Positions 1-14,400 of a stretch of 64,000 bases of DNA are shown one piece after another. The DNA is taken from contig BDIU01000303.1 in NCBI GenBank assembly GCA_002118135.1, positions 41,083 to 105,082 of the forward strand, read 5' to 3'. Within the stretch, counting starts at the first letter, position 1. Each line of letters opens with the position of its first letter. Below the pieces are notes generated by a model. It worked only from the letters and a program-made list of their open reading frames with translations, was not told the DNA's origin and ran no database searches. This stretch comes from Trebouxia sp. TZW2008 (lineage: Eukaryota; Chlorophyta; Trebouxiophyceae; Trebouxiales; Trebouxiaceae). Position numbers and translations under genes: made by a program.

Positions 1-3000
1 CATAGAAGCCAAAGATCACCCATGCCAGTATAAAGATCAGGGCACCAAAGTTGGTGTCTTGTTCAAGCTGGAATTGGATATTGTCATAGTTCTCCAAAGT
101 CAGAACCTGCACAATGTGTGTTGCTCAAAGTGTGTCTGATGACTGCACACTGTCAATGCGACACGTCAAAAGGATTTCAAATTGAACTGCTTGGCACATT
201 TTCCAAACGTGCTGCAAAGAAAGTCAAAAGCATGCAGTAAAAAGCCTGTATGCATAGTCACAAGAGACTCCGAGATTCAAAAGGCATCGCAGTGTCATGC
301 TTAAATTTTTCTTGCACACCTGATGCATGAGCATCAGCTGAAACATGAACAAATCAGTGCAGTCCGCATTGCAATGATGTCTTAATGTTCATAAGTACCT
401 GGAACATGGTTGTGACAGACAGTAGGAAAGTGCCAAAGTTTGGGTACTCGCTGCTCTGCTGCGTGCCGCCATATACATGCAGTCCAATGATGGCAAAGAC
501 AATCATGAACAGGAGGATGAGGCTTGCAATAGCCAGGAAGGATGCTGCTGATGACAGCAGCACCTGGGTGATCTTGCGCAAGCTCTGCAACATCATGTGT
601 CAAGCATTAAGCACAGTACAAGCTGAATTGCTCATGGCTTGGCTCAAGTGTTGACTAGCTGCAGCAGCCAGAAATGCAAGCAAAGCAAGCATAGAGCCTA
701 TACAAGATGCCTGCATGACATGAGTTCATGTCTCTGCAGTGCTGTGCTGCCAAGCCATTAAATGTCTACTCATGCATTCTGAAAGCAAACAACAATTCAA
801 CAGCTGAGTAGCCCTTCTACAGCATCCATGCAATGAGTGCACTAGTCATACTTTGCTTAGACAAAGTCAAGTTGCATTTGCAGGGTTGACATTCATTGTG
901 ACAGAGCTCAGAGCATCATGCTACTCACCTTGATGTACTTGAAGACCTTGAAGAGCCTTAGCACCCTGAAGGCCCTCAGCACCCTCAGTCCAGCAAAGCC
1001 CTTACTGGCAACATTCAATACCTGCAAGAGGCGTTCAGAGGGTCGCAAATCGGGAGGTGGCCAGAAGCTCAGCAGGACACACCTCTGCTTGGGTGGGCAC
1101 AGCAAAAAGGTACACCCAAAGGGCAAGGCAGGCAAGACCCACTCCAGCAGGCAGCTAGCACACCAGTCTGAATATGTTGCAGTGCACTCACTGCTATGCA
1201 TCAGTTTGGACACAGCACTCATTGACACTTTGCAAGGGTGCAGCTGCAATTCATTCACAAGAGGAAAGGAGCTCATGCAAGGCGTTCAGTTGATAGTTGA
1301 ATTCAGCATGGCTACAATATGCATAATGTGCCTGAAGCTTCATGCAGGCCTTGAGTACAGCGGTATTTAGCTTGGGTTACAAGTCATGCAGAACTGCGCT
1401 TACATCCAGGATGATCTCAACAATTGATAGGATGACCACCAAGCCGTCAAACAGGTTGAAGCTGTCTGCTGCGTACTCAAGGAAGCCTAGTGCAAAGAGC
1501 TTCAGTAGCATCTCCATGGTAAAAAGGCCAGTGAAGACATAGTTGCTGATTGTCAGGGTTTCAGCGCAGGTGTTGGACATGCCTGTAAGAGCACACACGA
1601 GAGTTGCTGGTTGCAGCAAAGCAATGGGGTCATCCTTCATCCTGCAGCACAGACGTGAACTTCAGCAGAACCCTTGAAAAGGAAGGCAGTGACAATCACA
1701 AGAGAAAGCACAGTGGTCAGTGGCAATTCACGTGGAGATACCTGCATGCATAAACAACGTTTGTTGGCAGTTCTGCATCAGCCTGACTGCAAGCATATGT
1801 AACAAATTAGCCTCACTGTTGACATTGCTGAAATGCACAGCGCAAACGAAGGGAGCCATAGGCGCTCACCATCATAAGCCAGTGCAAGGAAGAGGGTGTT
1901 CAGAATGGTTATGCCCAGAAAAGCTTGATTGAATCTAGAGTCTTCCACTATCTGCCTGGCCAACCATCTCTGATCAAAGATAAACTGCCTGAGGAAGCCA
2001 AATTCACTGTCCTCCTCAGGTCTCATCATGCCCATATCTAGTCCCTGCGCAGCTAAAAACAAGCATAATCATCAGGGGACATTGACCAGTGAGCAGTGTC
2101 CAGAAGTATGCTTGTCCCACGATTCTTGAGGAACCAATGCAGTTGCATACAATTGGTCAGGCAACATGATGCATCTCAAAAATGTTTTGAGATCTTGCAC
2201 GCACAAGTTTGTTCACATACAGAACAACTCAGCATCAGAGCTACAGCATTGCTGACAATGTCTTGTTGCAGCAAATTGCTGTTTGCATGTGAATAGCAGG
2301 AAAGAAGTGGAAAATGCTCACTGTTGATTCCCTGCTGCTGTTGCTGGTGTTGAAGCTGCCCTCACTGAAGTTCTGTGTGCCACTGCGGCTGCCAAAGTCA
2401 GCTGTGGCGCCTCTACTCATGCTCCTGTTGGTGGACATGCGGCTCCAGCTGGCCTGCAGTTTGTTGCACAACCATGCAAGTGATGGTCGCAAAGTTGCAT
2501 TGACAGCATAAAAACTCGTCGCAGATTGCTGCAAGAACATTTGGTCGGCACTTGAAAAGTTATCTAGGCGTGCCTTGAGTGCCCATGAAAGCAATGCATA
2601 AAATGCAGTGGCACGTCTTCTTCTGGATTGATGAACTCACCTCGCTTGCTTCCCGCTTTTTCTTGACTTGCTCACTGATGCCCTTTTTGCCCTTGTCCAT
2701 GACCCGACCAATGATGTTTTTGCGCTTCTTTCTACTCATCTTGGCAAGCTTGCTGTGAAAGAGGGTCTGAGCCTTTGCAAACTTGATCTTCAGCACAGCA
2801 ATGAACAGATTGACCTGCAAGGAAAGGGCCAGGGATCAGCAACAGCTGCCAAAGATGCAAAAAAAAGCTCGGACATCCACATCAAATATAGGTTTGACAC
2901 TACTTACAAGCAGCTTTGCCTGTGCAGCAACACGGGACACACACAACACATTCCATGTTGTGCTCGACAAAGTACAGAAGATGTAGCATACTGAAAAGTC

Positions 3001-6000
3001 AACCATTGCGCAACTTGCAAGCAGTTGCAGCATACTTACCACAAAGTAGCAGCCAAGGATGATACACAGCACAAAGTAGATGATGGCATAGATGCCATAT
3101 GTGTCTGTTGTACGGTACATCATGTAAGACCAGGCCGCATATGTCAGGATTTGAATCACAGAAACCATTGCTGCTGCAATGTTATCAAAGCCAACTCCAT
3201 CAGTGAGAACCATATGGGGGAAGGTCTGCAGAGCAAGCACAGAGGCAATTTTTGGATTCTTGCAGGGTCCTTTGACGTGCTTAAATGCAAAGCTCGTTGC
3301 AGATCATGAGCCAGCAGAACGTTGCATGCTGGATGCTTGGCGATCAGCAAAAATGAAGAAGATTGCTGCAAGCAAACAGTGCTGTTCAGACATTGTCTTT
3401 AACACAATAGATGCAGCAAAGCATAGCATCACATGCTTCAAGACAGTATGCTGCCCTTGACAGGTAGCCGGCATGCAGTGCACCAGTCATGGCAAGTGCA
3501 GGCAATGTATGAGTAGTTTGAAGTTTGCAGAAAGCGTGACTGTCAGTAAGCCCATACTGTGCAGGTATAGTTGGTAGGACAGTGACGATGGCCACAGCCC
3601 CACTCATCAGAGTTTTCTGTGGCTTCTGGATCAGGATAGCTGCCATCCACGTCGTTGACACAGGTCTTATGTGCTGCGTCTTGAAACAGCTGAATGCCTG
3701 CCACCCCGAATAGGAAGACAAAGATCATCAACAAGATCACTGCTGAGGACAGCAGGGGCAGGGCCTGCATACGGGCAACAGAAAGACAGCTGGCAGGCAT
3801 GCAAAGCTGCACAAGATCTCTAAAGCTGGGACAAGGCCTTTCATTGGCAACAGTTGCTCAGGAGACCTGACAGACATGCTGAGAAGTATGCTGGGCAAAA
3901 TCAAACAAATAAGTGGTAGGCATACTTGCTGTATGGCTGCATGACTGCTGCCAATGAGGATAAGCAGGCTTCACTTCATCCAAATCTGAGTCCTGGCTGT
4001 GTGCTTACTTGCATTAGATCAGCAGCACATATGATGCAGACGTCAGGTGGGCACATGCACAGTGTGGGAAGGGCACTGAGGTAAAAAATGGCTGTACCTC
4101 CAAGAAGCAGACCACAATGGCTCGCAAGGAGTCAAAGCGAGTAATTGTCCTCAAAGGTCGCAGCGCGCGCAAAGCTCTAAGGGCTTTGACGCTTTGCGTG
4201 TTATTGCCTGCAGATTATCACAATCCTACTAAGTTTCCATGGAATAATGTGCGATTGCAATCCAGTGTTAAATTCCTTCTGCTGCAGCTCTTCAGCAGAG
4301 AGGGGTGCGTCCACATCATGACACAATGCCTGTGAACTAAAGCACATGCGTTGAGCATAGCATTCTTGGCCAAGGCTCATGGTGGCACATGATCAGGGCA
4401 TGGCAGGAACAGCCAAGCTTGCTGATGCATTGTGCAAAGATCAGGCATTCATGTTGTTGTACAGCTCCAGCACAGCAGAGACGCTCACCAAACCAGGAGG
4501 CTGGCAGGAACTCTGTATAGCCTGCTAGCACCATGAGCAAGTCAAAGATATTCCAAGCATTGCTGAGGTAGGCCTTGGGACCTCCGCTTGCAACGGCTCT
4601 CAGCAATAGCTCCAATGTGAAGAATGCATTGAAACCCAACTCTGCGGCACCACAGCATGCCACATGTTGCCAATCGACCTTTGTACATTGATATGACTAT
4701 GGCCATATCATGTGTCTGACAATTATGGTGTGTTTCATGTGTCATATACTGGCTCATGTGTGTATGCCCCCAAGTAATATGCAAGACCTGGGAAGACATG
4801 CAGACAGGCTGTGCAAGAGTAGCAACTTGGCTCAGCACAGCTGCTCCATAGAAAGGCTCGGCAGCTTACGTATTCTGTCTAGGATGAAGTTGTAGCGGCT
4901 GCTGTCTGGCTTCAAAGGGTTGTACATTGCCAGAGTGATGATGTTGGCAAAGATCAGGATGAAAACCACAAACTCAAAGTCCTCATGCGTCGAGATCTTG
5001 ACTGACCACCTCCTGATCACATTCATGTTTTTGAGTGCCTCTAGGTGAGCTAGCCGCATGGCCTCAGCTTCTGCCTCAGCTGCTAGCTTGGCTGCATCAG
5101 GAGGCGGCGGAGGGGGAATAGGCAGGACTGACCCCTCCACTGGCACAACAGCTGTGCCTTCAGCACATGAACAAATCGGCTTCAACAGGCACGTCCCTGT
5201 CCTGCTCATACAATGCAGGGATGCCATTGGCAATGCTTCTGGGCGGATACGGTGAGCATGACGGTAAGCGTGGTTGTGCAGATCAGGCGACATGGATCTG
5301 CCTGTCACTGGCCTCCTGCTCGGCTGAAAATCAGACAACAAAGACACAAGGTAGCCCATGCGCACCCTCAGGGCAATAAAGCAATATGCCCTGGACTGTT
5401 GCATGTAGTGCTATGCAGGTCATGCATGTCTGGCCTACTCATGCAGCTTGTAGGCCTCTTCATGTATAATAAGTGTCGAACAGCATTGCAGCATGCCATG
5501 CAATACAATGCAATGCATCAGACAGCACATTCTGCTAGCACAGTATGAAAGCTGTTGTGATTACACTGGCGGAAGCAACACAGTCTGCCCTAGTGTAGTG
5601 CTGCCAAAAACCTATATTAAAACCTGAAGTGCTAGATCATCACAGAGCAGCCTAGTCAAGTAACCCATTGACTGTCAATGTAATCAGACATCAGGTAAAC
5701 GCTGGAAGAAGTATGCAGTCCAGAACGGCTATTTTGACTGTGATCCCAATAGCTTTGCGTCAAGTCCAAGCGTCTTTTGTACCTGCCACCCCCTCTGCTG
5801 CTCCTCTCTTCATGGCTCCCTTAGGCTTTGGCTTTGGCAGCACTTGCTGCAGGGGGATTACCACAAGCTGCCCATTGATGATCTGATAGCACTGCCTTGA
5901 GTCTGGTTCAGCCACTGGCTCTGGGGGTGGTTCTAGCAGAGGGGTCGCAGCAGGGGGTGGCAGGCGGGGTGATTTTGAGGGCTGCCCATGAGGCATATGT

Positions 6001-8144
6001 GACAGTAGGGCTTTTGCAGCAGCCTCAGGACTGTTTGCATCAGAGGATGTCACTACTTGAGGCAGGAGCGCCACGGGTCTGATGTAGCCTGCACAATGAA
6101 GCATGTTTAGTCAGCGATACTATCCACATATTGAGCTGGAGCATGACCTTGTGGGATTAACAGTTTGATTGTTTTCCGTCATATGTCCATGAAACAGGAC
6201 AAATGTAGCATGGAATTGATGAGTCACAGTTCAGTTTACATTCTGGTATAGTCCATCAAGCAGGGCATATAGCATTCATGAAGCAAAGCCAGCTCACCTT
6301 CCATTCTGCGCTCTAGTCTGTCCATGAGCTTGGCCTCCTTGTTTTGCTTGTATAGCTCGCGCTTGTTGACACCTGATGCCTCTTCAGCCTCAAAGAGCTC
6401 AGTCATTTCCTGCTCATCCCCTAGCATCAACACAATATCTTCAGACGCTATATTTGCCTCACAGCATGTTGCATGCTATCGACGCAGCATGGGGCAGCAT
6501 CCTGTCAATACTAACTGTTGCATTTGAGCAACGTAAGGCATCTAATCGAGCATGCAGGTCTGTAGCTCTAGGGACTGCACTGCTGACTACAGTCAACAGT
6601 GGTCACAGCAAAAGGATGAAGCATTGCTTTGCATGTGCTGTCCATGCAAGTGTGCATATGTGTAGATACCATGCCTTGATGCCAGCGAAAGCTACCTTGT
6701 CCAGCAGCCAATTTCTGGAAAAGGGCATTGTTGCCTCGCCTGGTGCTTGCACGAGGGTTCAGGGGTAGCGCAGGAATGTAGTCTGGTTGGAAAAGGCCGG
6801 CAATTGCGCTGTCACTACCATTGCTGGCTGTGCTGTACAATTGGGTATCTGCATCACTTCTCATTGTGTCAGCCGCTGCTTGTGCTTGTGCTGCTTCCTC
6901 CTGCTCACCAGCCATTCTGATGTAGTCCTCTTGGACTGCTGTCAAGGTTGTTTGCATCTGATTGTTGCCAGCAGTATAAAATGTTGGCCAGGACATGGCT
7001 GAGGTATTCTGCATGTCCACTGGCGTGTTTGACACTGTACTTGCTGTGTTTGCTGAAGTTTGATGATCAGCATTAGTGGGGTCTCCAGCAGACATGGCAC
7101 TGATCTGTCCCTGGTTTGGCATTGTTGCTGTTGCTACTGTTTTTGGCTGCTGCAGTGCAAGCTGAGAAGTCATGTCCGGCTGTACATCAACTGCTTCATC
7201 ATCTGCTGGGGTCAGCAAATGTGAAGGCTCCTCCACAGGCCTTGAAAGTGTGCCTGCTTCATTCACTTGGGGCGCAGCAACGGTAGGAGCGGGCTCTAAA
7301 GGTACAGAATCAGCAGAAATTCCGGCTGTTACTGACTCTGAAGCCTCTGCTGTTCCTGACGCTATTGCTGCTGTTGTTGCTGACCCCAAAACCCCTGCTG
7401 ATGTTGCAGAAACAGCAGGCTCTTCAATGCCTGCGCTTGCAGCATTTCCAGCTGTTGACGACTGCCTGGCAGGACTGGCTTTCTGTGGTGATGAGCTGCT
7501 TTGACGGCTGATGTCTGCAGCCCTGGAGCTTTGGCGTAGAGCATCAGAGCCAGATGAACCTTGCCTTGCAAGATCAGCAGCCCTTGAGAACTGGCGGGAT
7601 ATGTCTGCAACCTTAGATCCCTGCCGGGCGATGTCAGCAGCCTTCACAGGCGATTTCAGACTGCTCTGAGACTTGACTGCAGATGCAGGCCTAGATGCTT
7701 GCGCCTTGCTAGGTGTTGCTGCTGCAGCAGCCGCTGCATCAGCAGGATGTGGCTTGTGAGCCTTGTCACCTGTAATAGACAGCACACCTCAGGCGTGGTG
7801 TTTCCGACTTAGTCTGCAGCGCAAGGCAGCAAGCCAGCCACGTCTGTACCTTCTGCTGGATTCTTTTTGGCTGGTGTACCAGCTGGCTTGCCAGGTGCAG
7901 AACTGCCAGGCTTCGCAGCTGGCGGTTCTTTGACCTTCAAGCCAGCCCTGGAGGCCTTGTCATAGGTGGATTTCGACTTCTCATACAAGTCTTGCTGCCG
8001 CTGCATATGGAGTGTCGGTAACAGCAACAAGCAGATGCCAAATCATGAACAGATCACACAGCATACGCAGCACGGATCGGCCACCCGCACCGGTGGCACT
8101 GCAAGCTGCAGGCAGATCACACGATTACTTGCCTGTAAAGACAT
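1..8144 (-). CDS. Four-domain voltage-gated cation channel alpha subunit, N-terminal half (partial, runs off left edge)
   Basis: Seventeen phase-consistent exons: 8133-8144, 7850-8000, 6696-7769, 6298-6447, 5783-6088, 4870-5157, 4489-4641, 4098-4207, 3558-3764, 3040-3225, 2641-2814, 2322-2453, 1870-2044, 1404-1582, 929-1021, 399-584 and 1(?)-106. About 560 low-complexity cytosolic residues rich in Ser, Ala and RQ repeats come first. Repeat I follows: S1 in the 4870 exon, S2-S3 in the 4489 exon, S4 (LRALRALRPLRTITRF) in the 4098 exon, S5 in the 3558 exon, pore and S6 in the 3040 and 2641 exons. Repeat II has S1 at 1870, S2-S3 at 1404, S4 (LRVLRAFRVLRLFKVFK) at 929, S5 at 399 and a pore at the left edge. 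Repeats III and IV lie outside. Family knowledge: CaV/NaV-type channels gate Ca2+ or Na+ across plasma or flagellar membrane. The repeat I filter reads TYAAW, with Ala where CaV has Glu; repeat II keeps Glu (TLENY). The first exon encodes only MSLQ and needs a GC donor, so the start is the weakest point. Confidence 0.88.
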
Positions 8145-8445
8145 CTCGCAAGCGTACAGTGATGTCACGTTGTCAGCTCTGTGTCCCGAGCTTGTAACAC
8201 GACCACCGGCCTAAGTCAGCGCCGGCGCAAGCATTACTGCAGAGTCGACACTCCTCCTGTGCATGCTTGAACATGATTTGAATTATGTCCGTCCGTCCGT
8301 CAGTGCGATTGTCGAAGCTGAGGTCGAAAGCCACAAGGACTCGATTTCCCTGCGCAAGCAATGCGCACAAGGCGTCGCATCGTATCGTGTGTTCTGGCAG
8401 TGCTAGATCTACAGCAGACGTGTACTTTAAAGTCGCGGTGGAAGC
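8145..8445. promoter_or_regulatory. Divergent CpG-rich promoter between channel and SDR/CIA30 genes
   Basis: Only 301 bp separate the two start codons, so both promoters and 5' UTRs must fit here. By eye the stretch is far richer in CpG than the gene bodies: 8281-8340 alone has six CG dinucleotides, while many intronic 60-nt lines have none or one. A triple TCCG run lies at 8288-8299. No TATA box is evident. The role is inferred from layout. Confidence 0.6.
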
Positions 8446-11400
8446 ATGTCAGGCGCCTTCGTCGGTCAACCTTGCGTGAACACAACTCGATCAGCAGTAT
8501 CGTGCAGGCTTCCTTGGGGCTGCGAGTGCTTTGGCAGTAAACGCGTGTCCAGCGACATCAGGCGAGCAGGTATGTTGCTACGTGTTTCGCGTCGTCACAG
8601 TATAAAAGCGATTTTCCTGCCGACCTGCGTAATGTTTTGCATGCGTATGCAGGTGTTTACCGTTCGCGTCGGTCACGCAGACGACCCGCTGACATCAGTG
8701 TGGCAGCTGAAGGTACTTGGAACATACATGGTTCATGCATCATGTTTGTGCATGCTGATTTGCCCAGCTGTTGACAGGCGGACGTCAGTCTTGGGACTTC
8801 GGCAGATTCCTCAAGACGGTCACATACTTCAACGAGCCCCCTACCGCTGAGCAGGTGCTGCAAACTCTCGTGGAGCAACCCATCAAGATCGCTCGACAAC
8901 TCACTGGCCAACAAGAGGTACAACAAAGAGCGCATGGCTTGCTATATGCCTGTGCCGTGGTGTATGCGGTCATAGGCGGACCGCTCTTGCTCGTACTGGC
9001 TATAACATGACATGTGATATTGGATGGTTGCCAGGAAAAGCAAAGTGCTGTCCTCAAGCTATTGGCAAGCAACAAGTCAGCAGAAGCTCAGTCCAGCACC
9101 AATGATGTAGTCCTGGTAGCAGGTGATTTGGCCTGTCCAACTCAACTTGGCTGCAGCAATTGCCAAACACCAAAACTCTGCAATTCTCTGGGCAATTCAC
9201 TGCATGGTTCCTGAGCTCTAGCAGCTGAACAGACTTGATGGAAATTGCGCAAACATAGGTGCGACTGGTGGTGTTGGCAAGCGGGTTGTGGAGGTTCTAT
9301 TGAGGCAGGGCAAGGCCGTCAGGGCCCTTGTCAGAGATGAAGACAAGGGCAGAAGATTGCTGGTAAGGTAGCACCTGTCACTGTGTTGACTTTTGGGTGT
9401 TGCTGATCCTTGGTTCTCCAGCTCGTATGCACAATGTGCTGTCTGTGCGGCCGTGTAGACATTGCTGCTGATGCCTTTGAAAAAAGTGCATATCACTGCA
9501 TACGCCAACCTACACTGCAGTCCCTGGTGCCAGCGTAGAGCTGGAGCTTGCAATCAAAGCTTTTGCACAGTGTAGCTTCAGGACTTCATATGACACCATA
9601 CTATCTTTGCGGCTGTGCCTACATGCGGATAGCACCCATGTGTATTGCATCATCACATGCACTGCATGCAGACCCACTTGAACGAGCTGGTTGCCCAACA
9701 GCTGGTCAGAGCAGGCACATTGATCATACTGTCCTTGCCTCATACTGCGTTAGCTTGCTGTTGTCCTGAGCAGTTTTGTCACATTGTTTGCAGAACAAGG
9801 TAGGTAAAGCCTCTGTGCTGGCCTAGAGCTTGGCACAGCAGGGATGTCAATCACACTGTCCTTGCAATCTACTGCATCAGCTTGCTGCTGTACTGAGCAC
9901 ATTTGTCGCATTCTCTGCAGACCAATCTGAGTGCAGCACCTGGTGCAAGCCTTGAGCTTGTCACAGCAGACATCACAAGGCCCAACAGCCTGTCAGCAGA
10001 GCTGTTCCAGGGTGTGAGGTCAGTCATCTCCTGCACTGCTGTCAGAGTTAGTCCCAAGGAGGGCGACACTGAGAACAGAGACAAGTACAAGCAGGTATGG
10101 TGGCATGACAGCATTTGAACCATCTTGCACAGTTGGCACTTGTGCATTCTGGGCAATCTTGCTGTTGGGCAAAATCATAACCTATGCTCTACACAGCAAG
10201 CCATATGCAAGCATTCAGCTGCAGATGTTTGCTTAGCAATGAGGTGACAATCAGTGCAAGAGCTCAAAAAGAGGCTGCATACATGGCACATGCACTTTGA
10301 GCAGTGACGGGGCAGGATGCAATTGACCTCAATGCTTTTGACTGTTTGACTTCTAAGGCAAGCACACTGTCAGTGCATCCCACATACATGCTCTTTGACT
10401 ATGAGAGCCAATGCAGGGCATCAAGTTTTACGAGCCTGAGGTGGTTGGAGACACTCCTGAGGCTGTGGAGTTCCGCGGCATACACAATCTGCTGGCTGCT
10501 GTCAAGGAGCATGTCGGCTACCGCCATGGCAAGCTCATCTTCTCAGCTGATGGCCAAGTATGTCTCCCCACTCAACTGTCTCACGTTTCTGCCAAAATCC
10601 CTCAAGCAAGTTCATGAAACTGAGTCTGTGCCTGTGAAGTTTGAGGTAGCAGCTGCTGACAGGAATGCCTTGCCTGAGCACAGCACGCTGTGTCATCCCA
10701 GTCAATTCTGACAGGTGTTTGTGCTGCCCTGCCAACATCATCAATATGTGCCAGAAATAACAAGCTGCACTGCTGGGCAGTTGATCAGTTTTGCTGTGAA
10801 ACAACCCGTGACAATTTGCCAGAACAGTTACTGTGTTATTGCATCCTAAGCAAACTCACTCAATGGATAAATTCATCAACAAATCAATGACTATACCATT
10901 GTCTCTTTTGTGATGCTAGCCACCCTCCATTGCATCTGCTGTGCTGAGAAGCTGAAGACAAAGTCAGCTGCAATATGAGGCTATGGGTGCAGGGGTTGGC
11001 CAATGTGTGGGGGCCGTTTGATGATGTGGTGATAGGAGGAGTATCAGAGCCTTGGTTTGCAGTGCAGCAGGCTGCAGGGTCTGGGTTGCTGTCCATCATC
11101 TATGCAAACATTGTGCTGAAAGTTGCATGGCAAGGTCAGGCACATATGGGTAACTGTGGATGCATGGGCTAGCTAATGTGTGGGGCCCTCTTGATGGTGT
11201 GGTGATGGGAGGAGTGTCAGAGTCTGGGTGTTCAGTGCAGCTGGATGCTGGAGAAGGGGGACAGCCAGCAGGCATCTTCAGCAACAATGTTTCAAATGCT
11301 ACTCCTCATTCATTGCAACTCGTGTGACACGCATTGCATGCAAGATTGGGCACCCACAGTGATTGTGAACGTAGGGTTTGGCCAATGTGTGGGGGCCGCT

Positions 11401-14400
11401 TGATGATGTGGTGATGGGAGGAGTGTCAGAGTCAGGGTTTGCAGTGCAGCAGGGTGCTGGAGAGCAGGGGCAGCCTGCAGGCATCTTCAGCGGCAACGTG
11501 TCCTCCTCCAACAATGGTGGCTTTGCTTCTGTAAGTTTTGACTGTCAGTGTCATTGCTGTTGGTACAGCTCTTGCCTTCTGTTGAAGGCTTGCACAGAAT
11601 CAGGAATTTCCAGCGGCAATGTTTCCTCCTCCAGCAATGGTGGTTTTGCTACTTTAAGTTCCACAGGTCAGTGTCTGTGCTCTTGACAAAGCATACATTT
11701 CCTGTACTTGCTCCCCAGCAGTGCTTACATCTCATGACCAACGAATTGTTCCAGCTTAGTAGAGTTTGGTGATAAATTCAGTTTCTTGAGGGATCACAAA
11801 GGCTGTCTTGATTGACAAATCCTGCTGTTGTGTCACAGCAACAGACATCGCTGATTCAGAACGTACGCAGCTGTTGCTTCAGATATCTGAGTGATTTGAG
11901 AGATGGCAGGCTGAGCACATGTGCTGCAGGTGCGGACCAAGAACTTTGCACCCTCCCTGGACTTGAAGGCATATGGCGGCTTGGGCTTCAGGGTGAGAGG
12001 GGACGGGCTGAGATACAAATGCACCATCCGGACAGATACCAACTGGGACGGCATTGGCTACACGTTGTGAGTGCCTGCATGCCAATCAGCTTGCAATGCT
12101 TGCAAAGAAGGTCACAACTTTTGCGCTCAATGCTGTGTAAACAGTGCTGTATAGCGCTGCATGCATCCCTTGGTGTTGTTTTGCTCGTGTGCATGTCCCA
12201 TCTGGCAAGCTACATCATTGAGGGTTTGCAAGCGGGCCACATGCTCATCATCCTGACCTGACAAGGAGCACCTCTCATTTGAGCCTTGCTCACACACCAG
12301 TTAATATTGAACACACCAATCAGTGGATCGACTCATGTGAAGGTTTCATGACAGCTGAATGAATTGTGTTCATTAGTCTGAATTCAGGTACAGGCTGCTT
12401 GCATTAACAATGTCAGTGCATTGCAGGAGTTTTGACACCAAAGCTGGCAAATGGCATGATGTGCACTTGCCATTCGAAGAGTTTATTCCATTGTTCAGAG
12501 CAAAGACAGTCAAAGATGGCTCACGATTGAATTCATCAACTGTCACATCCATTCAGGTGAACATGCTAATCGCACATCGCAAACTCTGCACAAAAGGCTT
12601 GATACAATCCCTGCATCCTCAGTTGAAGATCTGCAAGATCGTTGTCTAGACATCTTGCCATGACAAAAGTTCCAACAAAAAAGCAGCTGTTGCTCTGTTC
12701 CTCACTGCTGTACAATCTGCTTGTTCTGAGATACTGCCCAGCAGACTTTGCCCGAAATCTGATTTCATTTAGCCATGCATTGCACCCAGATCAACAAATT
12801 TAGGTGCTTATCATGAGGTCAGTGTTCTGCTTTCTTTGCAATCACGGACTGTTTGGTTTGATGCAGTTGATGCTGTCTAAGTTTGAGAATGATGGTAAGC
12901 TAAATCCTAATTTCAAGACAGGGCCCTTTCAGCTGCCCCTTGCCAAGATCTGGGGCTACCTCAAGGAGCCCCAAGCACCCCGTTTTGTGTTGGTCAGCTC
13001 CGCTGGTGTGACACGCCCTGGCAGGTCAACCCCTTGCCACCTTGCCCCTTGTCCTTACTTGCTTTCGTGACCATGAAGACTACCGTGTGCCAGGTTTGGG
13101 TGTTTGAGGATGAGATTCTTGACTTGCTGAAAAGTGATGCTTTGGTGAGCTGCCTTCTGCTATGTTGGGTGTTGAGCCTGCTGCTATAACTGTGATGTGC
13201 CTCTGACTGACAGCTTAGATCTGTGATTGCTGCAGGCCGGGTATAGACCTGAGCCAAGAACCTCCAGCTGTACGCATGAATGATGAGCTAGGTGGCATCC
13301 TCACCTACAAGCTCAAGGTGAAACTCCCTTTACCTGTTCATGTCTGACAAGTGTTGACAGCTGCTCTGCATACTATTGACTATATGTTCCCTTCCTGTGA
13401 ATATAGCACATGCAATCCTTGCTGCGCATGTCATTCCATCTGTCAAGGCAACAAGGCTGTTGATACCTTCAGGTCATCTTGCACACATCTCAAACGTATC
13501 TCTGAGTGTCCACGCACTTTCTGAAAGAAGCATGTGACAAATGGCTTGCTATGGGTAGCAGGGTGAAGACGAAGTAAGGCAGAGTGGAGTGCCGTTTGCG
13601 GTGGTGAGACCATGTGCCTTGACAGAGGAGCCTGCTGGGGCAGAATTGGCCTTCAGCCAGGGCGATACCATCAAGGTGCCACTGCTTCCTTGCCTTCTGA
13701 CCATTGAGCGCCCATAGCATACTGTCTCTTTCTGTCTGCCCTTCAAGAGCAGACAAGAGATGACATGGTCTTTCTGCATGGCATAAGAAGCATCAACATC
13801 GTAGACTTTCTGCTTTCTTGTGACCTTCTCTATAGGGGTCACTGACTGCCAGGCTGGTCAGCTTGCTTGTTGCGATCATCTCCAACCCACCATGTCTCTG
13901 CAATATCAAAAAGCAGGTCTGGAAACCTGTCGCTTGAGTCTTCACTTGCAAGTTCGCAGGCAGAGAATGTGATGTCCTAGACTCATAGCGCACACCTACT
14001 GTGTGCTGCCTGCATGATGCATATGAGTCAGAGTCTTGCCACTGCAAACTGGTCATAATTTAATGTCCTTCTGTGCAGGGTAAGGTGAGCCGGCAAGACG
14101 TTGCAGAGCTGTGTGTGGAGCTGTTGTCACAGCAGCAGGCGCTCGACACAACCTTTGAGGTCAAGTCCACAGTGCCCTTCAGTCGGCCGTTTACTGTGGA
14201 TGAAGAGCATCCTCCTGGCCCTAGAAACTGGCAGGTCAGCATGCTCTGTCCTTCACTTGCTGTTGTGCAGCTTGTTTGGGTACTCATGAGATCATGCTGC
14301 TGCTGAAGCAGTCAAACCTCTCTTGTGCATTCATGACTGCATCAGAGCAGTTGGAATCAACAAGGGTTGAGCTCCATTGCCACGAGCATGCAGTGCGTGA

